In this document: positions 27,945 to 36,068 of the stretch, in pieces | Position numbering within the stretch: position 1 is the stretch's first letter | Layout of the letters: each line of letters starts with the position of its first letter | Assembly (NCBI RefSeq): GCF_009720365.1 | Contig: NZ_ML769320.1 | Coordinates: forward strand, 209,286-270,030 | From: Catellatospora paridis | GTDB lineage: Bacteria > Actinomycetota > Actinomycetes > Mycobacteriales > Micromonosporaceae | DNA length: 60,745 nucleotides | Reading direction: 5' to 3' | The notes under the pieces: model-generated | What the model was told of the DNA's origin: nothing | What the model saw: the letters and a program-made list of their open reading frames with translations, nothing else | The model's database searches: none | Made by a program: the position numbers and the translations under genes

Positions 27945-28120
27945 ACCTGCTCCTCGCTGCGCTCGTCGGCGTCGGGTCGGCCGCACCCGGTCTGCTCAGT
28001 GCGTTCGGTTACGCCTCACAGTCTGCCTGATGACCGCTGGTGAGCAATCCTCGGTGGTGCGCCGTTCCAGGCGGAACGCCGGGCCGAGCCGGCAGCGCGA
28101 GCTGGCGTAGGGTGGGCGCC

Positions 28121-28807
28121 ATGTGTGGGCGGTACGCGACGACACGTACGGCGGCGGATCTGACCGCGCTGTTCACGGCCGAGGACGAGACCGCCGAGTC
28201 GCTGGCCCCCGACTACAACCTCGCGCCCACCGACCCGGCCCCGATCGTTCGCGTCTGCGCGACACGGGAGGCCCGGGTGCTGAGCCTGGCGCGGTGGGGC
28301 CTGGTCCCGCCGTGGGCAGACGATCCGCGCACCGGGCTGAAGCTGATCAACGCGCGGGCCGAGACGCTGGCCACCTCGCGTGTGTTCGCACCGTCGTTCG
28401 CGGGCAGGCGCTGCATCGTGCCGGCCGACGGCTGGTACGAGTGGGTGCGCACCGAGAACGGCAAGCAGGCCTACTACATGACCGACCCGGTCGCCGGGCG
28501 CGGGCTGGCCTTCGCCGGGCTGTGGACGGCGTCGAAGTTCGGTCTGAGCTGCACCATCATCACCACGGCGGCGCAGGGCGAGCTGGCCCGGGTGCACGAC
28601 CGCATGCCGCTGCTGCTGGAGCCGGAGCTGTGGGAGGCGTGGCTGACCGGCCCGGCCGACGCGGAACTGCTCGCGCCGCCGGGGCCCGGGTACCTGTCCG
28701 GTCTGGAGATCCGTCCGGTGGGCGCGGCGGTCGGCAACGTACGCAATGACGGCCCTGAATTGACGAGGCGGCTCGCCGAGCCGGAAGTTCAGATCAGTCT
28801 GTTCTGA
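28121..28807 (+). CDS. SRAP-domain protein (HMCES/YedK family)
   Basis: Forms a covalent DNA-protein link with abasic sites in single-stranded DNA, protecting them; 228 aa. It begins MCGRY, so after Met removal C2 is the reactive residue. NARAET, the RRCIVPADGWYEW segment and VHDRMPLLL are conserved. ATG 28121 is fixed by the need for Cys2. TAGGGT at 28108-28113, seven bases upstream, predicts a leaderless mRNA. It is divergent from aroA, as in mycobacteria. Confidence 0.93.
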   Translation: MCGRYATTRTAADLTALFTAEDETAESLAPDYNLAPTDPAPIVRVCATREARVLSLARWGLVPPWADDPRTGLKLINARAETLATSRVFAPSFAGRRCIVPADGWYEWVRTENGKQAYYMTDPVAGRGLAFAGLWTASKFGLSCTIITTAAQGELARVHDRMPLLLEPELWEAWLTGPADAELLAPPGPGYLSGLEIRPVGAAVGNVRNDGPELTRRLAEPEVQISLF

Positions 28808-28985
28808 TTTTGCGCTGGATCGTGACAGTTTGCGTCACCAGTTTGCGGGTAAACCCTTGCCCGTTCCTTCTACCGTGCGGTAAGACACAGCGTCGGTGGT
28901 AAGCGGCAGTGCCGCGCGTCACCGTCTGTCTGAGCCGGATCCTCCCGCCGGGGCGGGGGGACCGACCCACGGGGGAGGTGGGTGG

Positions 28986-29525
28986 ATGACCCGCGCGCGT
29001 ATTCCACGCCCGCACGAAGTCGCCGCTGCTCGCAGGGACCCGCGTTTGGTGCGGGCCGTGCGGGAGCGGCATGACAACGCCTGGCGCACCAGAGGTGCCT
29101 GCCAGGCCGTCGACCCGGAGACGTTCTTTCCGGCGCCGCTGGAGCCGGCCGACACGGCCGTCCAGCTGTGCGGAAGATGCCCGGTGTCGGGGGCCTGCCT
29201 GGCCTGGGCGCTCAGTGTCGGCGACTGCCACGGTGTCTGGGGTGGCACGACGGCACGCGAGCGGCGGGCCATGCTCGTCGCCTGGCGCACCGAGGAACAG
29301 CAGGAGGAACTGCCGTACACGGCGTACGGGCCCCAGCCGGACCTGGTGGTCTCGGCCGGTCAGCTCACGCCGCCGCAACGGGCGGCCGGGGTGACGCGGC
29401 AGCTGCCGCGGATCCCCACGCAGTCCCGTGCCGAGCTCGCCCTGTGCACGCTCGGCGAGGCGGAACGCGACACCGCGCTGCAAACCGTGCCCCTGCTGAC
29501 CAGAGAGCACGCGCACGCCGCATGA
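28986..29525 (+). CDS. WhiB-like iron-sulfur regulator with long C-terminus
   Basis: 179 aa. Four cluster cysteines C39, C62, C65 and C71 (CGRCPVSGAC), then the GVWGG turn and a basic ERRAMLVAWR segment. The family binds a [4Fe-4S] cluster and usually contacts a sigma factor. ATG 28986 follows GGGGAGGTG. About 85 residues after the Wbl domain are unlike short WhiB proteins and may have another role. It is near sigR; the target is unknown. Confidence 0.88.
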   Translation: MTRARIPRPHEVAAARRDPRLVRAVRERHDNAWRTRGACQAVDPETFFPAPLEPADTAVQLCGRCPVSGACLAWALSVGDCHGVWGGTTARERRAMLVAWRTEEQQEELPYTAYGPQPDLVVSAGQLTPPQRAAGVTRQLPRIPTQSRAELALCTLGEAERDTALQTVPLLTREHAHAA

Positions 29526-29532
29526 TCGCGGT

Positions 29533-30198
29533 ATGCAAGGTCAGACGGTGTTCAACAAGGAAACGGTCGACACCGGGCGCGGCCCGGCAGGGGTAACCGT
29601 CACGATGCCCGGCGGTGCGGCCGGGGCAGGCGAAGTCGCCGCCCCGGTCGCGCTGCTCGTGCTCGGGCACGGGGCGGGCGGCAGCGTGGACGCGCCCGAC
29701 CTGGTCGCCGTGCACGACGCGGCGGTCGCCTCCGGAGTGGCGGTGGCCCTGGTCACCCAGCCCTACCGGGTCGCCGGTCGGCGTGCGCCCGCGCCCGCGA
29801 CGCACCTCGACGAGGCGTGGCGGACGGTCGTGGACGCGCTGGCCGAACGCCTGCCGGGGCTGCCGCTGATCGTCGGCGGCCGCTCCAGCGGGGCGCGGGT
29901 CGCCTGCCGCACCGCCGCCGCGGTGGGCGCGGCCGGCATCGTGGCGCTGGCGTTCCCGCTGCACCCGCCCGGCAAGCCGGCGCGCAGCCGGGCCGAGGAG
30001 CTGCTCACCGGGCTGCCCACGCTCGTCGTCAACGGCTCCGCCGATCCGTTCGGCGTGCCCGATGCCGCACCGGGGGTCGAGATCGTTGTCCTCCAGGGGG
30101 AGCGACACGACCTGCGCAAAGCGCCGGACACCGTCGGCCGGGCCGTGGTCACGTGGCTGCGCGCCCGCGGCTGGGCGGGTGGCGGCGATCGGGCGTGA
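29533..30198 (+). CDS. KANL3/Tex30-like alpha/beta-hydrolase
   Basis: 221 aa. LGHGAGG near residue 44 and the nucleophile elbow [10 protein letters not shown], followed by ADPFG and a late His (GERHD), match the small dienelactone-hydrolase-like family related to KANL3/Tex30. Substrate unknown. It starts 7 bases after the WhiB-like gene and may be read from the same transcript. Confidence 0.75.
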   Translation: MQGQTVFNKETVDTGRGPAGVTVTMPGGAAGAGEVAAPVALLVLGHGAGGSVDAPDLVAVHDAAVASGVAVALVTQPYRVAGRRAPAPATHLDEAWRTVVDALAERLPGLPLIVGGRSSGARVACRTAAAVGAAGIVALAFPLHPPGKPARSRAEELLTGLPTLVVNGSADPFGVPDAAPGVEIVVLQGERHDLRKAPDTVGRAVVTWLRARGWAGGGDRA

Positions 30199-30225
30199 CG
30201 GTCGCCACTGCCCGGCGTGTCCCGC

Positions 30226-30252
30226 GGAATGCGACAGCCGTCGCGTGGCGTT
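30226..30252 (+). promoter_or_regulatory. SigR-type autoregulatory promoter
   Basis: GGAAT (30226-30230), a 19-base spacer and GTT (30250-30252) match the SigR/SigH thiol-stress promoter (GGAAT-N18/19-GTT). It lies 50 bases before the upstream sigR start at 30303, so the factor probably drives its own gene. Confidence 0.65.
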
Positions 30253-30302
30253 ACAGACCGCGGGTAGGCCGGAAGCCTCCGGCCCCGGCGAGAGGTGAGT
30301 CC

Positions 30303-31139
30303 ATGGTGCGGACGGGAACGCGCTGCCTGCTGCGGTCGGGCGACGATCCGGTGCTGAAGACCGTGGAGCGGCTGCTGTCGGCTCCCGAGTGGCCGGCGGC
30401 GCTGGACGGCGACGCGGCCTCGGGCATTACCGCGGTGCCCGCCCCGCGGGTGCACCTGGCATCGGTAGAGTCAGCCTCAGCGCTGCGGTCCGCTGTCAAG
30501 GAGCCGCGGCAAGAGCGTACTCCGAGGGTGGTCTCGCGGTTGACCAGCACCGACAGCGTCGAAGAGCGTCGTTCCCGCTTCGAGCGGGACGCGATGCCCT
30601 TCCTCGACCAGCTCTACGCGGCCGCACTGCGGATGACGCGTAACCCGGCTGACGCCGAGGACCTCCTGCAGGAGACCTTCCTGAAGGCGTATGCCGCCTT
30701 CCACCAGTTCGAGGACGGCACGAACCTCAAGGCCTGGCTCTACCGCATCCTCACGAACACCTTCATCAACTCGTACCGCAAGAGGCAACGCCAGCCCATC
30801 CAGGCGCCGACGGACGAGATCACCGACTGGCAGCTGGCGGAGGCGGAGTCGCACACCTCCTCGGGGCTGCGCTCGGCCGAGACCGAAGCGCTGGACCGGC
30901 TGCCCGACAGCGACGTCAAGGACGCGCTGCAGACGTTGCCGGAGGAGTTCCGGTTGGCGGTCTACCTCGCCGACGTGGAAGGCTTCTCCTACAAGGAGAT
31001 CGCGGACATCATGAACACGCCCATCGGCACCGTGATGTCCAGGCTGCACCGCGGCCGGCGCAACCTGCGCAAGCTCCTGGAGGGCTATGCGGCGGAGCGC
31101 GGGTTCTCGGGCACGACCAGCGCCCGGGAGGCGTCATGA
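30303..31139 (+). CDS. sigR: Thiol-stress ECF sigma factor SigR (SigH-like), with extended form
   Basis: Directs RNA polymerase to thiol-oxidation promoters. Region 2 ([26 protein letters not shown], quoted here only by its ends LDQLY and LQETF) and region 4 ([20 protein letters not shown]) are almost as in Streptomyces SigR. Two starts are possible: ATG 30303 (278 aa, AGAGGTG upstream) and TTG 30540 (199 aa, family length, GAGGGTGG upstream). Streptomyces makes a similar long unstable form, SigR', from a stress-induced transcript. The stop overlaps the rsrA start as ATGA, giving tight coupling with its inhibitor. Confidence 0.92.
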   Translation: MVRTGTRCLLRSGDDPVLKTVERLLSAPEWPAALDGDAASGITAVPAPRVHLASVESASALRSAVKEPRQERTPRVVSRLTSTDSVEERRSRFERDAMPFLDQLYAAALRMTRNPADAEDLLQETFLKAYAAFHQFEDGTNLKAWLYRILTNTFINSYRKRQRQPIQAPTDEITDWQLAEAESHTSSGLRSAETEALDRLPDSDVKDALQTLPEEFRLAVYLADVEGFSYKEIADIMNTPIGTVMSRLHRGRRNLRKLLEGYAAERGFSGTTSAREAS

Positions 31140-31414
31140 CCACGGAACACGAGGACGGCGACTGCCGCGAGGTGCTCACCGAGGTATACCTCTACCTGGA
31201 CCTCGAGTGCTCCGACGACCGCCGCTCGCTGATCAAGCAGCATCTCGACGAGTGCTCGCCGTGCCTTCGCGAGTTCGGCATCGAGCAGGAGGTCAAGGCG
31301 CTGGTGAACCGGTGCTGCGGGCAGGAGCAGGCGCCCGCGGAGCTGAAGGACCGCCTCCGGGCCAAGCTGTCCGAGCTCGTGGTCGAGGTCGAGGCCAGCC
31401 GCGAACTGGGCTGA
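31136..31414 (+). CDS. rsrA: Zinc-binding anti-sigma factor RsrA
   Basis: Redox-sensitive inhibitor of SigR, 92 aa. The ZAS zinc motif is H36-x3-C40-x2-C43 with C10 as further ligand, the same spacing as Streptomyces RsrA. Oxidation to a disulfide frees zinc and the sigma factor. Extra cysteines C25, C60 and C61 are present. Translation is coupled to sigR by ATGA overlap, and a strong hairpin follows. Confidence 0.93.
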   Translation: MTTEHEDGDCREVLTEVYLYLDLECSDDRRSLIKQHLDECSPCLREFGIEQEVKALVNRCCGQEQAPAELKDRLRAKLSELVVEVEASRELG

Positions 31415-31430
31415 TCGGCAGAATTTCATG

Positions 31431-31461
31431 ATCGAGGCTCCGCCGTCGGCGGGGCCTCGAT
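31431..31461. terminator. Bidirectional terminator between rsrA and VWA gene
   Basis: Stem ATCGAGGC-T-CCGCC with loop GTC and GGCGG-G-GCCTCGAT, nearly perfect over 14 pairs, between convergent genes. Confidence 0.85.
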
Positions 31462-31467
31462 TCGTCT

Positions 31468-33315
31468 TCAGCGCAGGCGGAAGACCTCACCGCGCGGGGT
31501 GAACGGCAGCCGTGCCCGCTCGGGCATCAGGTACGCGTGCTCGCGGCGTACCCGCAGCACGTCGCAGTCGCCGTCGGTGATGATCAGGATCGGCCCGTCG
31601 GCGGGGAAGTCCTCGGCCCGTTCCAGCAGCCGGATGCCGGGCTGCAGCTCGGTGCCGCCGCGGCCGCGTACCTTCACCCGGCCCGCGATGTCCTCGACCG
31701 GCAGGTAGCCCGCGTCGTAGGCGGCCGCGTCGCAGAACACGACCCGCGCCGCGGGCACGTCGCGGGCCAGCGCGTACGACGCGATCGCGCCCAGCGCCCG
31801 GCCCATCAGCTCGGTGCTCATCGAACCCGAGGTGTCCAGCACCACGCCGAAGGTGCGCTGCCGCTCGACCAGTTCGGGCCGGGCCCGGCCGGGCCGCGGG
31901 ATGTCCGGGGTCGACGCCTGGCGGCGCGAGGCGCGGGCGTACGAGCGGGTCGGCTCCAGCGGCGTGAAGTAACGGTCGAACCACTGCGCCAGCTGCACGT
32001 CCCAGGGCGGCGGCGGGTGGTCCAGCACCCGGATCTCGGCGACCAGCCCGGCGGGCAGCAGGCCGCGGCCGGTCTGCTCGTGGTGTGCCAGCCCGCCGAG
32101 CAGCGCCCGGCGGCAGAAGTCGTCGACGTCGCCCGCCCGCCGCGCCTCGCCCGCCCCGGGGATCGGCCGGTCGAGCATGTCGCCCAGCCCGCGCCCGCGC
32201 AGCGTGGCCAGCTTGCGGTAACGGCGCAGGTTGCCGGTGATCAGGTCGTACACCTCCTCGCTGGAGTGGTCCTTGAGCGCCGGGTCGTAGAGCACGTCGT
32301 CGGGCATCTCGCCGACGCCCATCTGCACCAGCCAGCCGTTGATGACGAAGTCGGTGGCGACGTTCCACAGGTACGGGTCGCGCGGGCCGACCCGCTGCCC
32401 GTGGCGCAGCGCGGCGTGCAGCATCTCGTGCGCGAGCACGAACCGGCGCTCCGGCCCGGACATGCGGTGCAGCGGGTTCACGTAGATCTCGCCCGCCTCG
32501 GCGTCGACGGCCGCGACGGAGATCTGCCAGGTGCGCGCCAGCTCGGCGTCGGCGACGATGCGGAATCCCGCGGCCAGTGCGCCGAGCAGTGGGTACGACG
32601 ACACGAACCAGCGCCGCGCCTGCTCCCACGGGTGGTCGGGGGCGAGCTCGCCGTCGGCGCGCGGCCGCTGCTGCCCGGCCTCCTCGACGGCCTCGGTGGC
32701 GGCGGCGGCCAGCCCGACGGCGAACAGCTCCGACCAGGTCGGCGGCGGGGTCGCGGCGGCGGCCTGCCGCGCCCAGCGCCCGTGCTCCGGCTCCGGCGCG
32801 AAGCCCAGGTCCTGGTCGGGGGACGCGCCGCCGCCGCCCAGCGCGGCGTACTCGGTGGGCACGCCGGTGTCGCGCCACAGCGCCGCCAGCCGCTCCTCGT
32901 CGGTGCCGGGCAGCTCGGCGGGCACCATGAACGGCGGCGTGCCGATCCGCAGCTGCTGCTGGAACCGGGTCACCGCCAGGCAGGCCGCGGCCTGCGCGGC
33001 GTGGTCTGCGATCCGGCCCGGCTCCAGGTGCCCGAAGCCGAGGTGCAGCGTGCAGTGGGCGAGCACCCACATCCACTCGGCGGGATCGGCCGGGGCGTTG
33101 CGGTTGACGGTGATGAGGCCGTCGGGGCGCACCCGCGCCCAGCCACGGGCGCGGCCCAGCTCGGCGTCCTCGGCCCACGTGCTGCGCAGCACCCGGCCGT
33201 GGTGCGAGGAGTCGTCCATGGTGCGGAACATGCGCTGGGCGAAGACAGCGCGCGCGGCGGTCTGGAAGGCCTCCAGCCGCGGGTCCTTGCGCCGCTCGCT
33301 CCGGCGGCGGCTCAC
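31468..33315 (-). CDS. DUF2201/VWA-like metallopeptidase-domain protein
   Basis: 615 aa, cytoplasmic. The N-terminal zincin-like domain has HEMLH (H296, E297, H300) in LAHEMLHAALRHGQ. The C-terminal von Willebrand A-like domain has the metal site DTSGSMS (D494, S496, S498). GTG 33315 overlaps the stop of the MoxR gene (GTGA), so both are translated together. MoxR-VWA pairs usually act as metal-chelatase-like or protein-maturation chaperones. The target here is unknown; peptidase activity is unproven in this family. Confidence 0.85.
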   Translation of the reverse strand: MSRRRSERRKDPRLEAFQTAARAVFAQRMFRTMDDSSHHGRVLRSTWAEDAELGRARGWARVRPDGLITVNRNAPADPAEWMWVLAHCTLHLGFGHLEPGRIADHAAQAAACLAVTRFQQQLRIGTPPFMVPAELPGTDEERLAALWRDTGVPTEYAALGGGGASPDQDLGFAPEPEHGRWARQAAAATPPPTWSELFAVGLAAAATEAVEEAGQQRPRADGELAPDHPWEQARRWFVSSYPLLGALAAGFRIVADAELARTWQISVAAVDAEAGEIYVNPLHRMSGPERRFVLAHEMLHAALRHGQRVGPRDPYLWNVATDFVINGWLVQMGVGEMPDDVLYDPALKDHSSEEVYDLITGNLRRYRKLATLRGRGLGDMLDRPIPGAGEARRAGDVDDFCRRALLGGLAHHEQTGRGLLPAGLVAEIRVLDHPPPPWDVQLAQWFDRYFTPLEPTRSYARASRRQASTPDIPRPGRARPELVERQRTFGVVLDTSGSMSTELMGRALGAIASYALARDVPAARVVFCDAAAYDAGYLPVEDIAGRVKVRGRGGTELQPGIRLLERAEDFPADGPILIITDGDCDVLRVRREHAYLMPERARLPFTPRGEVFRLR

Positions 33316-34373
33316 GTGCGGGCCGCGACCAGGCGCGGCAGGTCGCGGGTGACCTCCACCAGGAACCAGGCGGGCAGCACCGGGCGGCCCTCGGCGTCGG
33401 CGGCGACCACGAGCTGCGCGCACTCCAGCGAGATCTCGGCCAGCTCGACCAGCAGGCCCTTGGCACGCATGGCGAAGTCGCGCACGGCCCGGCTCGCGTG
33501 CTCGCGGCTGTCCGGCAGGTCCCGGACCAGCCGGGCCCGGAACGCCTCGGCGAAGAAGAACAGCAGGTCGCGGTCGGTGACGGCGCGCGGCCAGGAGGCG
33601 TCGCCGCGCACGATCGCATCCAGGCCGTAACGGTGGCGCACCGTCTTGACGTAGGCGCAGAAGCCCGACGCGTGTGCCGGGGTGAGCGTGCCGCCCGCCA
33701 GCAGGCGCAGCGTGTCCTCGACGATGTCGTCGCCGTAGGAGCGCAGCGCGTCGGACAGCATGTGCCAGGCGCGGGGGGTGGAGAACGGCTCCTCGGTCTT
33801 CGGCGGCTGCACCCACAGCTGGTCGGGCCGCTGGGTGAGGTAGTCGAGCACCCACGGGTGGATGCCCGCGCCCGCCGCCCAGCCCAGCCAGTCCACCGCC
33901 GACGCCCGCAGGTGCAGGTGCAGCAGGCGGTTGACCAGGGCGGACGCCATCGGGCGGGCGAGCGCGTTGTCGGTGGCCCGGTTGCCGGCGCCGATCACGA
34001 TCGAGCCCGGGGGCAGCTCGTACTCGCCGATGCGGCGGTCGAGGATGAGCGAGTAGAACGCCTTCTGCACGTCGGGGCTGGAGGCGTTGAGCTCGTCGAG
34101 GAAGAGGCAGTACGGCTCGCTGCGGGCGATGCTCTCCGGCGGCGCGAAGCGGCTGCGGCCGTCGCGCAGCTCGGGCACGCCGATCAGGTCCTCGGCGGCG
34201 AGCTGGGTGCCGACGAGCGTGACGCAGGGCAGGCCGAGCGAGTCGGCGAAGGCGCGGACCAGGGAGCTCTTGCCGATGCCCGGCGCGCCCCAGACGAAGA
34301 CAGGCCGGACCACCGCGACGTGCAGGAGCAGGTCGGGCAGCTGGGCCGGGGTGAGCGTGAGCGCGGAGTGCAC
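33312..34373 (-). CDS. MoxR-type AAA+ ATPase
   Basis: 353 aa. Walker A GAPGIGKSS (29-37), Walker B CLFLDELN, sensor GAGNRATDNALARPM and the arginine-finger region are all there. GTG start, no clear ribosome site. It remodels partner proteins using ATP and is coupled to the VWA protein downstream by a 4-base overlap. It follows the bL37 gene on the same strand. Confidence 0.88.
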   Translation of the reverse strand: MHSALTLTPAQLPDLLLHVAVVRPVFVWGAPGIGKSSLVRAFADSLGLPCVTLVGTQLAAEDLIGVPELRDGRSRFAPPESIARSEPYCLFLDELNASSPDVQKAFYSLILDRRIGEYELPPGSIVIGAGNRATDNALARPMASALVNRLLHLHLRASAVDWLGWAAGAGIHPWVLDYLTQRPDQLWVQPPKTEEPFSTPRAWHMLSDALRSYGDDIVEDTLRLLAGGTLTPAHASGFCAYVKTVRHRYGLDAIVRGDASWPRAVTDRDLLFFFAEAFRARLVRDLPDSREHASRAVRDFAMRAKGLLVELAEISLECAQLVVAADAEGRPVLPAWFLVEVTRDLPRLVAART

Positions 34374-34415
34374 GGCGGGAAATGATCCGCCCCGCCGTGC
34401 ACCCCGGCAACGTGA

Positions 34416-34490
34416 TTAGGCGTTGGGTCGCTTGCCGTGGTTGGCCTTCGAGCCCTTACGAGCCTTCTTCTTACGGGCCTTCTTACCCAT
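34416..34490 (-). CDS. Ribosomal protein bL37
   Basis: A 24-aa, extremely basic protein, MGKKARKKKARKGS followed by KANHGKRPNA, matching the actinobacterial 50S protein bL37 first seen in mycobacterial ribosome structures. ATG 34490 has GGAAGGGG upstream. It lies divergent from the biotinyl-protein gene. It is easily missed because of its size. Confidence 0.85.
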   Translation of the reverse strand: MGKKARKKKARKGSKANHGKRPNA

Positions 34491-34619
34491 GGTGAACACC
34501 CCTTCCGTCTTCGGCGGTTCGCAGCCTCAGATCCTATGCGCAGGTTGAACGGCGCTGTCCAGGCGCTCCGTGATTGGATACGGAACGTCCTGCTTGCGAT
34601 CCAAGAAAGGGGCCCGGCG

Positions 34620-34835
34620 ATGGCCGAGGAGATCAAGGCCGAGATGGTGGCCAACGTGTGGAAGGTCGTGGCGGCGGCGGGAGACGAGGTCTCCGAGGGC
34701 GACACCCTGGTCATCCTCGAATCGATGAAGATGGAGATCCCCGTCATCGCGGAAGCCGACGGCGTGGTCTCCAAGATCGCCGTGAACGAGGGTGACGTCG
34801 TCCAGGAGGGCGACCTCATCGCGGTCATCGAGTAG
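34620..34835 (+). CDS. Biotinyl-domain protein (TB7.3-like)
   Basis: 71 aa, one biotin/lipoyl domain only. ESMKMEI holds K37, the biotinylation site. Same length as mycobacterial TB7.3 (Rv3221c), which also lies near sigH-rshA. Likely a free biotin carrier for an acyl-CoA carboxylase. ATG 34620 with AAAGGGG upstream; the longer upstream frame runs into non-homologous sequence. Confidence 0.9.
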   Translation: MAEEIKAEMVANVWKVVAAAGDEVSEGDTLVILESMKMEIPVIAEADGVVSKIAVNEGDVVQEGDLIAVIE

Positions 34836-34849
34836 TAGCCTCACCGGGC

Positions 34850-35350
34850 ATGACCGAGATCCACGTCCGTCCGGCCACGCCGGCCGACCACGACGCGATC
34901 GGTGCGCTGTCCGTCGCCGCCTACCGTGGCGACGGGCAGACCCGCGAAGACCACCCCTACGAGCCGCACCTGCGTGACGTGGCCGCCCGCGCGGCCGTCG
35001 CCGAGGTGCTGGCCGCCGTCGACGAGGTGACCGGTGCGGTGCTGGGCTCGGTCACCTTCGTGCTGCCGGGCAGCCCGCTGGCCGAGCTGGCCACCGAGGG
35101 CGAGGCGGAGTTCCGCATGCTCGCCGTGTCGCCGCAGGCGCAGGGCCGGGGCGTGGGCGAGGCGCTGGCCCGCGCCTGCCTGGACCGCGCCGCCGAGCTG
35201 GGCTGCCGCAGCGTAGTCATCTGCGTACGCGACTTCGCCGCCGGCGCCCGTCGGCTGTACGCCCGGATGGGTTTCGAGCGCGCCCCCGAGCTGGACTGGT
35301 CACCCCTGCCCGGCGTGACCCTGCTGGGCCTGCGCCACCCGGTCGCCTAA
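34850..35350 (+). CDS. GNAT-family N-acetyltransferase
   Basis: 166 aa with the acetyl-CoA loop VSPQAQGRGVGEALA and the RRLYARMGFERAPEL ending. TAGCCT eight bases before the ATG suggests a leaderless or nearly leaderless transcript, although it starts only 14 bases after the biotinyl gene. Acceptor unknown. Its stop overlaps that of the convergent TetR gene. Confidence 0.82.
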   Translation: MTEIHVRPATPADHDAIGALSVAAYRGDGQTREDHPYEPHLRDVAARAAVAEVLAAVDEVTGAVLGSVTFVLPGSPLAELATEGEAEFRMLAVSPQAQGRGVGEALARACLDRAAELGCRSVVICVRDFAAGARRLYARMGFERAPELDWSPLPGVTLLGLRHPVA

Positions 35351-35925
35351 CGAAGCAGGTCGTAGGCGACCTCCATGGCCGCCTCGCGCAGGTCCTCGTC
35401 GCTGATGTCGGCGTCGCGGAGCAGGAACCAGCTGGTGTTGATGGCCAGCACGGCCATGCCCGCGCGCAGTTTCGCGGTCGGCGTCGACTCGGGCTCGACC
35501 AGCAGGCCGATGAGGTCCATCATCGCCTGGCGCATCTTCGCGCCGGCCGGCGCGTTCTTGAAGGCCGGCTGGTTCTGGTGGAAGAACTGCATCACCTTCG
35601 AGTACCGGCCGGTGTAGAGCTCGTCGGCGTAGCGCCGCAGCAGCTCGCGCCGGAACTCCGGCGAGCGCGGGTCCGGCTGGCTGCGGGCCCACTCCACGAT
35701 CTTGTTGAGCTTGACGAGCTGGTCGGCGCTGAAGCTGTCGACGATCTCTTCTTTGCTCTTGAAGTGGTAGTAGAGGGCGGCCTTGGTGACACCCAGGCTC
35801 TCCGCGATCTCGCGCAGCGAGGTGGCGTCGTAGCCCTGCTCGGTGAAGAGGTCGAGGGCGACGGTCTGGATGCGGGCACGGGTGTCGGGCCGGGGCTCGG
35901 CACGGCTGGCTACGGGCTCGTTCAT
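35347..35925 (-). CDS. TetR-family repressor of the MFS exporter
   Basis: 192 aa. HTH SLREIAESLGVTKAALYYHF is typical TetR. ATG 35925 is preferred to GTG 35928 because GGAG then has five-base spacing. The ligand domain is unlike described regulators. It is divergent from the exporter, with palindromes in between, so it probably represses both until a drug or metabolite binds. Confidence 0.88.
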   Translation of the reverse strand: MNEPVASRAEPRPDTRARIQTVALDLFTEQGYDATSLREIAESLGVTKAALYYHFKSKEEIVDSFSADQLVKLNKIVEWARSQPDPRSPEFRRELLRRYADELYTGRYSKVMQFFHQNQPAFKNAPAGAKMRQAMMDLIGLLVEPESTPTAKLRAGMAVLAINTSWFLLRDADISDEDLREAAMEVAYDLLR

Positions 35926-35975
35926 CACTGCTCCGTGTTACGTCGACCACACTGTCATCCGGTCGCGCGAACTAA

Positions 35976-36015
35976 CTTGACGGCCGGCAAGTAGGGAACT
36001 TACCGTACGGCTAGT
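35976..36015. promoter_or_regulatory. Exporter promoter with two TetR-type palindromes
   Basis: TTGACG (35977-35982), 18 bases, then TACCGT (36001-36006) form the exporter promoter. Dyad 1 is CTTGACGGCCGGCAAG (35976-35991) over the -35; dyad 2 is ACTTACCGTACGGCTAGT (35998-36015) over the -10. Both are imperfect palindromes. Confidence 0.6.
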
Positions 36016-36068
36016 AAATATTCTAGCCGGGCGGCAGGTAAGCGTACCGGTGAACGAGTGGAGCCCCC

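Noticed and set aside
31468..34410. Apparent 980-aa VWA protein
   Set aside because: The N-terminal part is the MoxR gene in a shifted frame; GTG 33315 is the plausible start.
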